This document shows, one piece after another, positions 36,067 through 42,589 of a stretch of 62,386 nt of DNA. A program made the position numbers and the translations under genes. Source of the stretch: a virus. The DNA lies in the IMG/VR virus record IMGVR_UViG_3300030451_003961, positions 1 through 62,386 of that record; one strand, 5' to 3'. Numbering within the stretch: the first letter of the stretch is position 1; each line of letters begins with the position of its first letter. The notes under the pieces were generated by a model, which was not told the origin of the DNA, ran no database searches, and saw only the letters and a list, made by a program, of their open reading frames with translations.

Positions 36067-36202
36067 TTTCGTTCATTGACTTTTGGATTGCCGAACCTCT
36101 TGCTTTTTCATAATCCGATAACACTCCATCTTTATTTAAATCAGCTTTCATACTAATAGTATTTCCACCTCTTTTTCTTTTGCTTTTATGCATTTTACTC
36201 AT
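36059..36202 (-). CDS. EF-hand-like mini-protein (47 aa)
   Basis: A 47-codon frame with a Lys/Arg-rich N-terminus and the loop DLNKDGVLSDYE (residues 21-32), which places Asp, Asn, Asp, Gly, Ser and Glu at the canonical calcium-loop positions 1, 3, 5, 6, 9 and 12. The ATG sits 11 bases after the next gene upstream ends, and the stop overlaps the following start (ATGGCTGA). Calcium binding is a family-based inference. Confidence 0.6.
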   Translation of the reverse strand: MSKMHKSKRKRGGNTISMKADLNKDGVLSDYEKARGSAIQKSMNENG

Positions 36203-36213
36203 AACAATTTATT

Positions 36214-36453
36214 TTAAGCGTTTCTAACTTTAGCAGCAGGAGTATTTGAAACAAATTGTTTTTTGCCCCCTGATGCTTTTTTCTTTTTTGCTGTAGCTGC
36301 TCTTTGGCTTTTAGTTAAGCTTCGAGCTTTCGCTAGTGGTAAACAACGATCTGGATTCTTTTTATTTTTACTAGTTCCACATGCACCTAATATAGATCCA
36401 TCAGTTCCAATACGAACCCATTTTTGTTCCCTCCATTTTTTTAGTTCACCCAT
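36214..36453 (-). CDS. DUF5872-like basic protein (79 aa)
   Basis: The sequence WVRIGTDGSILGACG followed by KNPDRCLPLAKARSLTKSQR, AATAKKKK and a Lys/Gly-rich end matches the pattern I know as DUF5872, small basic proteins of phages and some bacteria. Start overlaps the preceding stop (TAATG). Role unknown; probably nucleic-acid associated. Confidence 0.65.
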   Translation of the reverse strand: MGELKKWREQKWVRIGTDGSILGACGTSKNKKNPDRCLPLAKARSLTKSQRAATAKKKKASGGKKQFVSNTPAAKVRNA

Positions 36454-36575
36454 TACTTCTTTTTAGACATTTTCTGCATATCTTTTATATGCTTTTCAAT
36501 AATCTTAGATTGTGCCAAATGCATCTTAGAAGCTTTTTTTAATTGTGATACTACTGATCTTAAACTTTTATCCAT
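36453..36575 (-). CDS. Helical basic mini-protein (40 aa)
   Basis: Forty codons joined by TAATG overlaps on both sides, giving MDKSLRSVVSQLKKASKMHL and a Lys-rich end. A single amphipathic helix; function unknown. Confidence 0.55.
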   Translation of the reverse strand: MDKSLRSVVSQLKKASKMHLAQSKIIEKHIKDMQKMSKKK

Positions 36576-36721
36576 TATTTTTTACTTTTTTTTGCGTAGT
36601 TAGGATCTTTACAATATTTACTTGCAGCCATGTTTGCATAAGCTGAAGGATATTTATCAAATGTTCTTTTTGCCCAGGCTATTCCTGCAGGACAAATCTT
36701 ATTTCCTTTCTTCTTAGGCAT
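36575..36721 (-). CDS. Basic Cys-containing mini-protein (48 aa)
   Basis: Sequence KKKGNKICPAGIAWAKRTFD continues to YPSAYANMAASKYC. The pattern K-K-x-x-K-I-C-P-x-G...A-K-R-x-F-D-x-Y-P-S-A-Y-A-N is recurrent in small phage proteins. TAATG coupled to the next gene. Confidence 0.6.
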   Translation of the reverse strand: MPKKKGNKICPAGIAWAKRTFDKYPSAYANMAASKYCKDPNYAKKSKK

Positions 36722-36723
36722 GA

Positions 36724-36861
36724 CTATGATTTATATTCATTATATCCTGGATTATTTTTCTTTTTTCCTCCCAACATTTTAGCATGATAATCTGCTTTGG
36801 GTTTTCCTGTGGCTGTGTAAGGGAATTTCATTGTCATCCCATTTGCTTTTACTGTAGGCAT
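36724..36861 (-). CDS. Basic mini-protein, first gene of the late operon (45 aa)
   Basis: Starts 21 bases from the divergent promoter region. The sequence KFPYTATGKPKADYHAKMLG with a KKKNNPGYNEYK end is a recurrent pattern in small phage proteins. Function unknown. Confidence 0.55.
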   Translation of the reverse strand: MPTVKANGMTMKFPYTATGKPKADYHAKMLGGKKKNNPGYNEYKS

Positions 36862-36881
36862 AATTTAAATTTTTAAAAGAT

Positions 36882-36899
36882 TAATTTTGTACAAAGATA
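36882..36899. promoter_or_regulatory. Back-to-back divergent promoter region
   Basis: Plus-strand TAATTTTG (36882-36889) and minus-strand TATCTTTG (36892-36899) both fit the Bacteroidetes -7 box and abut around the palindrome TTTGTACAAA (36886-36895). The minus box would fire into the late region (start at 36861) and the plus box into the winged-helix gene (start at 36914). The palindrome could be an operator that couples both directions. Confidence 0.6.
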
Positions 36900-36913
36900 A
36901 TAAATACACTTAA

Positions 36914-37390
36914 ATGAAATTTGAAACTAAAATCAGAAAGAACTATGATCGTAAAGAACCTGGTTACGATTATATGAAATACTACAGGGTAATTCGTTAT
37001 TGGGTAAAGGCTAAGTATGGAGTTTCAACTCCAGATCTTGAAATGATGTTTTTCTTATACAGCGAAAGAATATTCAACAAAACTAAATTTAATGAGTTTG
37101 AAGAAATCATGTCTTGGGACAGAAATAGATTCGATAGATTACTTCGTGATGGTTGGATAGGAGTGTGGAGGAAAAGACACAAGTCTCAAACTACATTGTA
37201 CGAGCTTTCGTACAAGGGGAAACGACTCATAGATGTTGTATATAAGAAGTTGAATGGAGAAGAAATATCAGAAGAAAAGAATCCTTTGTTCTTACAGTCA
37301 GCTTCGTATTCAGATACAGTATATAGAAACATGATAATAAAATTAAATCAAGAAATTAGATTCCACAATAACCAGAATCACAATCAGTAA
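36914..37390 (+). CDS. Winged-helix-like protein, candidate late regulator (158 aa)
   Basis: Helical N-terminal half with a likely DNA-recognition unit (FNEFEEIMSWDRNRFDRLLR) followed by a beta-wing-like segment (KSQTTLYELSYKGKRLIDVV), the layout of MarR-type winged helices. Its promoter is divergent from and overlaps the late-operon promoter, a classic arrangement for an autoregulated switch. The 3' end overlaps the convergent PP-loop enzyme gene by 35 bases. Regulatory role is inferred. Confidence 0.6.
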   Translation: MKFETKIRKNYDRKEPGYDYMKYYRVIRYWVKAKYGVSTPDLEMMFFLYSERIFNKTKFNEFEEIMSWDRNRFDRLLRDGWIGVWRKRHKSQTTLYELSYKGKRLIDVVYKKLNGEEISEEKNPLFLQSASYSDTVYRNMIIKLNQEIRFHNNQNHNQ

Positions 37391-38198
37391 AATCAGTATC
37401 AAACAATTCTGTTTGTAGATTCCAATTTTTAATATCGTTATATCTCATGTGGTTTATCCAACCATCTTGTTTTTTTCTTCCTTGTTCTTGATCAGCGAAC
37501 CATTTCATTTTGTTCGGGTGTTTTGTAAACATCTTGTTTAGAAGAACAGGGTTTTTATGAAAACAACCAACGCAGTTATTCATCCAAGCAAACCTCACAG
37601 GTTTGTCTTTCCAAAACTTTTCTATGTTGTCTTTATAGATCTGATCCTCTATTAATGGAAATGTAGGAATCTGCCAGGGAATATTACCCCACTTTTTTCT
37701 TGTGCCATATTTACCTACTACAGCTTTATGCTCTAGGTATCCATCTTTATTTCTTTTTTCTAAAGTTCTTTTGGCTCTTCCTTGTTCGTTTGCTCTGAAT
37801 CCAATTCTAAACTGAACAGGTTCGTCAAAGTTTTCTCTCCACCATTCAAACATAGGTTCTAGTTTTAGATGAGTTGTACAATATCTATGTAGTTTGTTTG
37901 GAAGCCAACCACCTTTTGTTTTTATAACTTCATCAAAAGATATTCCTGAAACCCAGACTATTTCTTTGCCTATGTATTGTTCAAGATCAAAAATTGTGTG
38001 TATGATGATATCATCCTCAAGTGTACCAATAAATTCTTTTCCAATACGATCACTTACTTTTTGCCTGAGCGATTCGTCTTTGAAACGACATTCTTCGCTT
38101 TCTGTAGTAACTAAAGAAAAAAGGTTGTAATCAGAATCATAATTGGCTGCTATATAAGCTGAGGTCTTACCACCACTAACAGAGTTTATTGTGATCAT
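37356..38198 (-). CDS. PP-loop (PAPS reductase-like) enzyme (280 aa)
   Basis: Adenine-nucleotide alpha-hydrolase superfamily member: the N-terminal motif SVSGGKTSAYIAA (residues 6-18) is the PP-loop that binds ATP or PAPS. Further Cys-rich segments are YCTTHLK (about 107-113), NNCVGCFHKN (about 209-218) and a terminal CDSGYC. Phage members are annotated as phosphoadenosine phosphosulfate reductases, but the Lys/Thr in place of KDS and the C-terminal Cys cluster leave a tRNA- or DNA-thiolation role possible. It overlaps the GroES gene by four bases. Confidence 0.7.
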   Translation of the reverse strand: MITINSVSGGKTSAYIAANYDSDYNLFSLVTTESEECRFKDESLRQKVSDRIGKEFIGTLEDDIIIHTIFDLEQYIGKEIVWVSGISFDEVIKTKGGWLPNKLHRYCTTHLKLEPMFEWWRENFDEPVQFRIGFRANEQGRAKRTLEKRNKDGYLEHKAVVGKYGTRKKWGNIPWQIPTFPLIEDQIYKDNIEKFWKDKPVRFAWMNNCVGCFHKNPVLLNKMFTKHPNKMKWFADQEQGRKKQDGWINHMRYNDIKNWNLQTELFDTDFTDCDSGYCGI

Positions 38199-38452
38199 AA
38201 TACAACTACAACATCATTCTCATTAATAATAGAGTAAGGCTCATCTTCAATAAGCATTGTATGAGCTCTAACTTTGTCGTAGTATATTATATCTCCCTCT
38301 TTTACATTTAGAACTTTATCACCGATTTTATAAACTTCAGCTTTATTGTATCTAAATTTGTTTTCATCGTCTGGTGAAAGTAAAAGTCCTGAAGATGTTT
38401 TTACCTCTTCTTTTATTTTTTTAATTATTAATACTGTATTAATCGGTCTCAT
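38195..38452 (-). CDS. groES: Co-chaperonin GroES-like (85 aa)
   Basis: The start is placed at 38452 (MRPINTVLIIKKIKEEVKTS), where GroES homology begins, rather than the Met 11 codons upstream. Seen: TVLIIKKIKEE, SGLLLSPDD, then RYNKAEVYKIGDKV, VKEGDIIYYDKVRAHTMLIE and NENDVVVVL, the strand order and G-D spacing of 10-kDa chaperonins. It would cap the phage or host GroEL ring. Located four genes downstream of groEL in one operon with two mini-genes between. Confidence 0.8.
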   Translation of the reverse strand: MRPINTVLIIKKIKEEVKTSSGLLLSPDDENKFRYNKAEVYKIGDKVLNVKEGDIIYYDKVRAHTMLIEDEPYSIINENDVVVVL

Positions 38453-38567
38453 GTACTTTGTCCTTGTTGTATACAATATAACCATTATCTTCTAATAGTT
38501 TTATTGCTTCTTTTATTTTTTCTTTTTCGATTCTATAAGTGTCAAAAATTTGATTGTGTATTACCAT
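38439..38567 (-). CDS. Small charged protein (42 aa)
   Basis: Framed between the 44-residue basic gene and groES, overlapping the groES start by 14 bases. Sequence reads EKEKIKEAIKLLEDNGY, a single amphipathic helix with a beta end. No family recognised. Confidence 0.5.
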   Translation of the reverse strand: MVIHNQIFDTYRIEKEKIKEAIKLLEDNGYIVYNKDKVHETD

Positions 38568-38585
38568 TTTATTTATTTTAATTAA

Positions 38586-38720
38586 CTATCTTCCTTGTCC
38601 TCTGTATCTTTTGAGGTAGTTCTTACTTTGTTTACATTTACTGCTTTTAGTTTTAGCATGTATTCTTTTACGCTTTCTACTTTTGGTCTTGTAAACATTG
38701 ATATTTATTTTTCTAGCCAT
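38586..38720 (-). CDS. Arg/Lys-rich mini-protein (44 aa)
   Basis: Start overlaps the groEL stop by eight bases. Sequence has KSRKRKRIHAKTKSSKCKQS followed by a YRGQGR end; very basic proteins ending with this Y-x-G-Q-G-R pattern are common in Bacteroidetes phages. Likely nucleic-acid binding. Function unknown. Confidence 0.6.
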   Translation of the reverse strand: MARKININVYKTKSRKRKRIHAKTKSSKCKQSKNYLKRYRGQGR

Positions 38721-40338
38721 TCTTGTCTAAGCTTCTGGCCATGGTTACTATTGCATTTGTAGATAATATTGTTGTAGCAACTGATACTGCATTCTTCAAA
38801 GCATGCTTTGTAACTTTGAGTGGATCAATAATTCCTAGTTCATACATATCTCCATGCTTGTTATTCTTAACATCGTACCCATAGTTGTCCCAACTAAATT
38901 GTGGAGCACCTACAATAGGGCCTGCTTCAATTCCTGCATTGTCCAGGATTTGATATAAAGGGGCTTTCAATGCATTGATCATAATAGATAATGCTAACCA
39001 TGATTCATCTTTCTTGTCTGTTAGTGCGTGCTCAAAAGTATATTCATCATTTACTTGCCATAACGCAATCCCTCCTCCTGGCAATATTCCTTCTTCTAGT
39101 GCAGATCTAACAGCACACACCGAGTCATCGACTCGGTCGAATTTTTCTTTTTGCTCTATGTCTGAATCACCACCAACATAAATAACACCTACAGCTCCAC
39201 TAAGTCCTGCGATTCTTTCTAAAATGAAATCTTTGTCAGACTTTTTATTTGTATTGTCTGCAGCTTCTTGTAGTTCTTTTATTCTTTCTTGAATCAGATC
39301 TTCATTAGTGTGTTGAGGATTCTTAATTATAACAGTTTGTTCACGACCAACCACAATCTTTTCTGCATGTCCAAGATCTGCCATATTAATTAGTTCAAGA
39401 TTATCACCTGTCTTTTCGGAAAAGTATTTAGCACCAACTGACAAAGCAATATCCTGCATCAATTCGTTTTGTCTATACCCGAAGCTCGGTGGAGGTATAT
39501 TACAAAGCTTAAGATTATTCTTCACCACATTTGCAGCAAGAGTATTTATCACATTGGCTGTACATGAACCAATGATCAGTAATTTTTTATTAGCCTGGAT
39601 GATCGGTTTAAGAATATTTTCAATGGCAAGTATGCTTCCAATCTCTTGATCAGTAACCAAGATCAAAACATCTTCAAGGATACATTCGTCTTTCTTTTGA
39701 TTATTCACAAATAAGTTAGAAGCATACCCACGATTGATTTTTATACCCTGTGTGATTTCGGAATATGTAGCAGTAGTTTGAGATTTCTCAACTGCCACCA
39801 TTCCACCCTTACCAACCCTGTGATAAGCGTCTGCTATGATCTTTCCAAGTTCCTTATCATTATTGGCTGATATTGTAGCAACATCCACTAATGTCTTTTT
39901 AGTAAGTTTCTTGGCAGAATTTTTTAATCTTTCTACTATCTCATTGGTTATTCTTTGTATATGTCTTAGAACTTCTGTTTTGTTGTAAGATGGATCAATA
40001 TGTTCCATGCCTGACCTCACGATTGACTCAGCCAATACGATTGCAGTTGTAGTGCCATCACCTGCCTGTGTCGCAGTCTTGATTGCAGCCTCTTTCATCA
40101 TCTTAACTGCTAGATTTTCCACAGGATCTACTAAATCTATGCTTTTAGCTACTGTAACTCCATCCTTAGTGACTGTAATAGAGGAAGTTAGGTGTGGAGA
40201 TTCGATTAAAACTGTGTTTCCTAGAGGCCCAAGCGTACTTTTTACAGCTCTTGAGATAGTTTCTATGCCTTTTTGCAATTTTTCACGACCAGAATGGTCG
40301 AAATATATTTCTTTTGGTAGGTATCCTTGATTATTCAT
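38713..40338 (-). CDS. groEL: Chaperonin GroEL (541 aa)
   Basis: Full-length chaperonin. Seen: KSTLGPLGNTV near residues 34-44, VTKDGVTVA (Asp59), QAGDGTTTAIVLA (Asp94), equatorial/intermediate VATISANND, apical MQDIALSVGAK, RVDDSVCAVRSALEEG (Asp405) and PGGGIAL. These correspond to the ATPase and nucleotide residues Asp52, Asp87 and Asp398 of E. coli GroEL, so an active ATPase is expected. The Gly-Gly-Met C-terminal tail of bacterial GroEL is absent. Phage-encoded GroEL usually folds capsid or other virion proteins (family knowledge); it lies in one operon with groES. Confidence 0.95.
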   Translation of the reverse strand: MNNQGYLPKEIYFDHSGREKLQKGIETISRAVKSTLGPLGNTVLIESPHLTSSITVTKDGVTVAKSIDLVDPVENLAVKMMKEAAIKTATQAGDGTTTAIVLAESIVRSGMEHIDPSYNKTEVLRHIQRITNEIVERLKNSAKKLTKKTLVDVATISANNDKELGKIIADAYHRVGKGGMVAVEKSQTTATYSEITQGIKINRGYASNLFVNNQKKDECILEDVLILVTDQEIGSILAIENILKPIIQANKKLLIIGSCTANVINTLAANVVKNNLKLCNIPPPSFGYRQNELMQDIALSVGAKYFSEKTGDNLELINMADLGHAEKIVVGREQTVIIKNPQHTNEDLIQERIKELQEAADNTNKKSDKDFILERIAGLSGAVGVIYVGGDSDIEQKEKFDRVDDSVCAVRSALEEGILPGGGIALWQVNDEYTFEHALTDKKDESWLALSIMINALKAPLYQILDNAGIEAGPIVGAPQFSWDNYGYDVKNNKHGDMYELGIIDPLKVTKHALKNAVSVATTILSTNAIVTMARSLDKNG

Positions 40339-40356
40339 ATTAAATTAAATTATAGT

Positions 40357-40364
40357 CAAATATA
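40357..40364 (-). promoter_or_regulatory. Candidate -7 promoter box (TATATTTG) for chaperonin operon
   Basis: Minus-strand TATATTTG, 18 bases upstream of the groEL start, fits TAnnTTTG. The upstream region up to 40616 contains the TCGACA repeats, so those might regulate this promoter. Confidence 0.55.
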
Positions 40365-40478
40365 TAAAAAAAATGTTACAATATCTAGTGACGATATGTC
40401 GGAATTTGCAGGCAATAATACAATATATGTATAATTCTATCTATATATAAAAATATTTCTCTAGAATGGGGGAACATT

Positions 40479-40609
40479 TCGACATTTCGACATAGAAAAA
40501 ACTAAAAAAGTAGTAAAATACTGTAAAATAAGCAGTTACAAAGCAGATTTAAAGTGTCACTTTAGGTTTTTTTTCGACATTGAGTCGACATTTTCTAAAA
40601 AATTCGACA
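40479..40609. repeat. Cluster of five TCGACA repeats upstream of groEL
   Basis: Plus-strand TCGACA occurs at 40479, 40487, 40574, 40585 and 40604, mostly as TTTCGACAT; a related ATGTCGG lies near 40397. Two copies are 8 bases apart, and the copy at 40585 forms the palindrome GTCGAC. The 347-base stretch 40339-40685 otherwise holds only a promoter box, AT-rich sequence and a terminator. This looks like a binding-site array (operator or iteron), function unproven. Confidence 0.5.
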
Positions 40610-40610
40610 C

Positions 40611-40639
40611 AAAAAAGGGGAAAACTCGAAGCCTTCCCC
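40611..40639 (-). terminator. Intrinsic terminator after the 57-aa gene
   Basis: Minus strand: GGGGAA (40639-40634) pairs with TTCCCC (40622-40617) with an 11-base loop (which may pair further), followed by a run of six T. It stops transcription coming from the minus-strand gene at 40686-40859 before the groEL promoter region. Confidence 0.75.
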
Positions 40640-40685
40640 TTACAACAGAAGAGAGAAATAGTTGTCTATGAAGACAAATATGCTT

Positions 40686-40859
40686 TTATTTTTTAAATAG
40701 GTTTATATTAGCGTTTGCTAATTCATTAGCCTCTGCAATCACCTGAACTTTGTCAAATCTTTTGATTGACTTCTTCATCATGCAGAGTTTTGTAATGCCC
40801 ATTACTGGATCTGGTCTATTATTGATCAGTCTTCCATTTTTAATTTCTAATCCATCCAT
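40686..40859 (-). CDS. Small protein (57 aa) in its own transcription unit
   Basis: A longer reading frame begins at 40889, but the TATCTTTG promoter box lies inside it (40879-40886), so the ATG at 40859 (MDGLEIKNGRLINNRPDPV) is the likelier start. Ends LANANINLFKK, followed by an intrinsic terminator, giving a complete monocistronic unit. No family recognised. Confidence 0.55.
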   Translation of the reverse strand: MDGLEIKNGRLINNRPDPVMGITKLCMMKKSIKRFDKVQVIAEANELANANINLFKK

Positions 40860-40878
40860 GATCTTAGTTTTAATCCTA

Positions 40879-40886
40879 CAAAGATA
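40879..40886 (-). promoter_or_regulatory. Candidate -7 promoter box (TATCTTTG)
   Basis: Minus-strand TATCTTTG 20 bases upstream of the 40859 ATG; identical to the boxes at 13691, 35764 and 36892. Confidence 0.5.
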
Positions 40887-40929
40887 CAAAATAATCAGTT
40901 ACCTATATTGTTTAGGTTATATATATACA

Positions 40930-41195
40930 CACGCACGCATGGCTCTGTTGGAAATCGATTTTTTTTTCTGTGGGGGGGTTGTTTTTTTCGCTGATTTTTT
41001 GCAAAATTTTGGCGATTTTTCGCACCCCTCGGACACAGGACGAAGTCCTGTGATCCGAGAACTTCGATTTACCTCTGTTGGCGATTTTGAAAGTCCTTCC
41101 CTCGTTCCCTTCGGTACACCTCAAGAGCATTTACATAACACCCCCAAACTTGAAAATTTGACTAAACAAAACGAGGGGATAAAATAAATTTTTTT
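40930..41195 (+). ncRNA. Candidate structured RNA region with long hairpin
   Basis: This ~460-base gene-poor stretch (40890-41349) holds strong pairing potential. A 14-bp hairpin with one bulge spans 41028-41059 (CTCGGA with TCCGAG, CACAGGAC with GTCCTGTG, loop GAA). A GCGA-TTTT-TCGC hairpin lies at about 41012-41023. An 8-bp perfect long-range helix pairs CCCTCGTT (41099-41106) with AACGAGGG (41170-41177), followed by T-rich sequence like a terminator. Reading frames through it (e.g. from 40750) are T-rich and unlike proteins. A transcribed RNA is inferred; strand is uncertain because hairpins are symmetric. 41196-41349 is very AT/T-rich with nothing else seen. Confidence 0.4.
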
Positions 41196-41349
41196 TGAAT
41201 TTTTTTTTGTGTGATTTTCTTGAGTAAAAATTAAGAGCTCTGCAAGTTTTTTTTAATGCACTTTAAAAATTTTTTTGCAAAGTTTGTTTTTTTTTGTACC
41301 TTGTGAAAAATTTTCAGGGTTGTTCCCTGTTAATTATGCTCATTTACAT

Positions 41350-41784
41350 ATGAAGTCAATAACACACACTTCGAACAAGTCCAGTGCTAAACCTGTGAAT
41401 AATAGTAACAGAGTTGGCAAAGGCATAACCAAGTTATTAAACAGAAAAAAGTTATTAACTAAGAAAAAAGATAGAACACAAATGGATTCTATTTATCTGT
41501 TTAATGTTGCTTTTAAACTTGAAAATAAATCTCTTTCAAAAGTTTACAAAGATTTGAAAAATGCAACAGGCGAATTTTTGAAATATAGAGATGAAATACT
41601 TGGAAAATCAAAGTTCCCAAGTTTCAATGATTTTAAAGCAAAAGCGAGTAAAAAAAGAGGTCAATATCAACACTCAATTTATTCGGGGTTAATGATGCTA
41701 AAGCAATTCAATAAAATTGAAAAAACTTTGGCAAGAGTAAAGAGGCAAAATGCCAACGCAAAAAGAGTTAAATCGGTTGCGTAA
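41350..41784 (+). CDS. Small basic protein upstream of structured RNA (144 aa)
   Basis: The start at 41350 (MKSITHTSNKSS) is preferred over a longer T-rich extension beginning at 41275. The protein is Lys/Asn/Ser-rich, mostly helical (KKKDRTQMDSIYLFNVAFKL, SIYSGLMMLKQFNKIEKTLA) and ends with KRQNANAKRVKSVA. Its stop precedes the first tRNA-like element by nine bases. A nucleic-acid-binding partner of the adjacent RNA is conceivable but only inferred from charge and position. Confidence 0.5.
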   Translation: MKSITHTSNKSSAKPVNNSNRVGKGITKLLNRKKLLTKKKDRTQMDSIYLFNVAFKLENKSLSKVYKDLKNATGEFLKYRDEILGKSKFPSFNDFKAKASKKRGQYQHSIYSGLMMLKQFNKIEKTLARVKRQNANAKRVKSVA

Positions 41785-41793
41785 TTACTCAAA

Positions 41794-41836
41794 TGAATGT
41801 TTGGAATTTAGGGGGGTTCGAGTCCCCCCCATTCAT
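41794..41836 (+). ncRNA. tRNA-like element 1 (acceptor helix plus T-arm only)
   Basis: A T-stem of 5 bp (GGGGG 41812-41816 with CCCCC 41824-41828) encloses the loop TTCGAGT, which fits TTCRANY. The next seven bases CCATTCA (41829-41835) pair with TGAATG (41794-41799) as an acceptor-like helix. Only 11-12 bases link the 5' acceptor strand to the T-arm, so there is no room for D or anticodon arms. Followed by T-CTAACT. Confidence 0.6.
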
Positions 41837-42589
41837 CTAACTTCTGCAAATTTCAGGGAATGCAGTTTGAATATGATTTGAAACCTGATAAGCAGTACTG
41901 ACAGATGCGAAATGCACACAGGCGAAATGCCTATATCTGTACAGGAAGCCAAACAGAAGGGATTTTTAGGATTTTCGGGGCACGAGCCCTTGAGGATACA
42001 GAGAGCAATCTGTATAAGTCGGTAGTGATGTACGAAGATACATTAGTAAAACAACGCATCAGATAACCCAAAGTATGTCTATCCTATGTCTGAACAAGAC
42101 CGACAGCCGAGTGCTGAACAGGTAAGGTCTGCCCCTTCTCTATCGGGGGTAATAGGTAGAGGAACTATCGAGCCAAAAGCGAGATAAGACAGGTAGCGAA
42201 CTTATGTAAAATCTTGACGCACTTTGTAAAGTTGAATCATCAAACATACATATCGGTATGTACAAAGGGTAAACAGAGTACGGGCGACTTGTTCCCCTTT
42301 GTGTTTAAAAACTTGTGACATCAGGCAACCAACCTGATGAATATTGAGATTTCCCATCACCATGATGGGTTGTAAGGATAAGAAACTCGGTGGATTAGAG
42401 ATTTGTTTAGTTAGAGGTAAACTCGTAGACAATCGATCGAAACAGGTCGAGGCAAAACCAATTCACAAAATCAGTAATAATGTCGGGTTTGAAGTACACC
42501 TTAAGTGAGAGTCATGTGATACAGATGATGTAGCGATTTCGGAATGAAATGAGACTCAAAGGCATTACGGAAAAAACTTCAACACTACA

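Noticed and set aside
40750-41187. 145-codon plus-strand frame through the terminator and hairpin region
   Set aside because: It crosses the minus-strand 57-aa gene's promoter and terminator-proximal region and translates low-complexity T-rich sequence (Phe-rich) and hairpin sequence, unlike a protein.
42202-42432. 76-codon minus-strand frame inside the structured RNA
   Set aside because: It lies antisense to the hairpin-rich region, has no leader or neighbours on that strand and reads like shadow sequence of paired helices.
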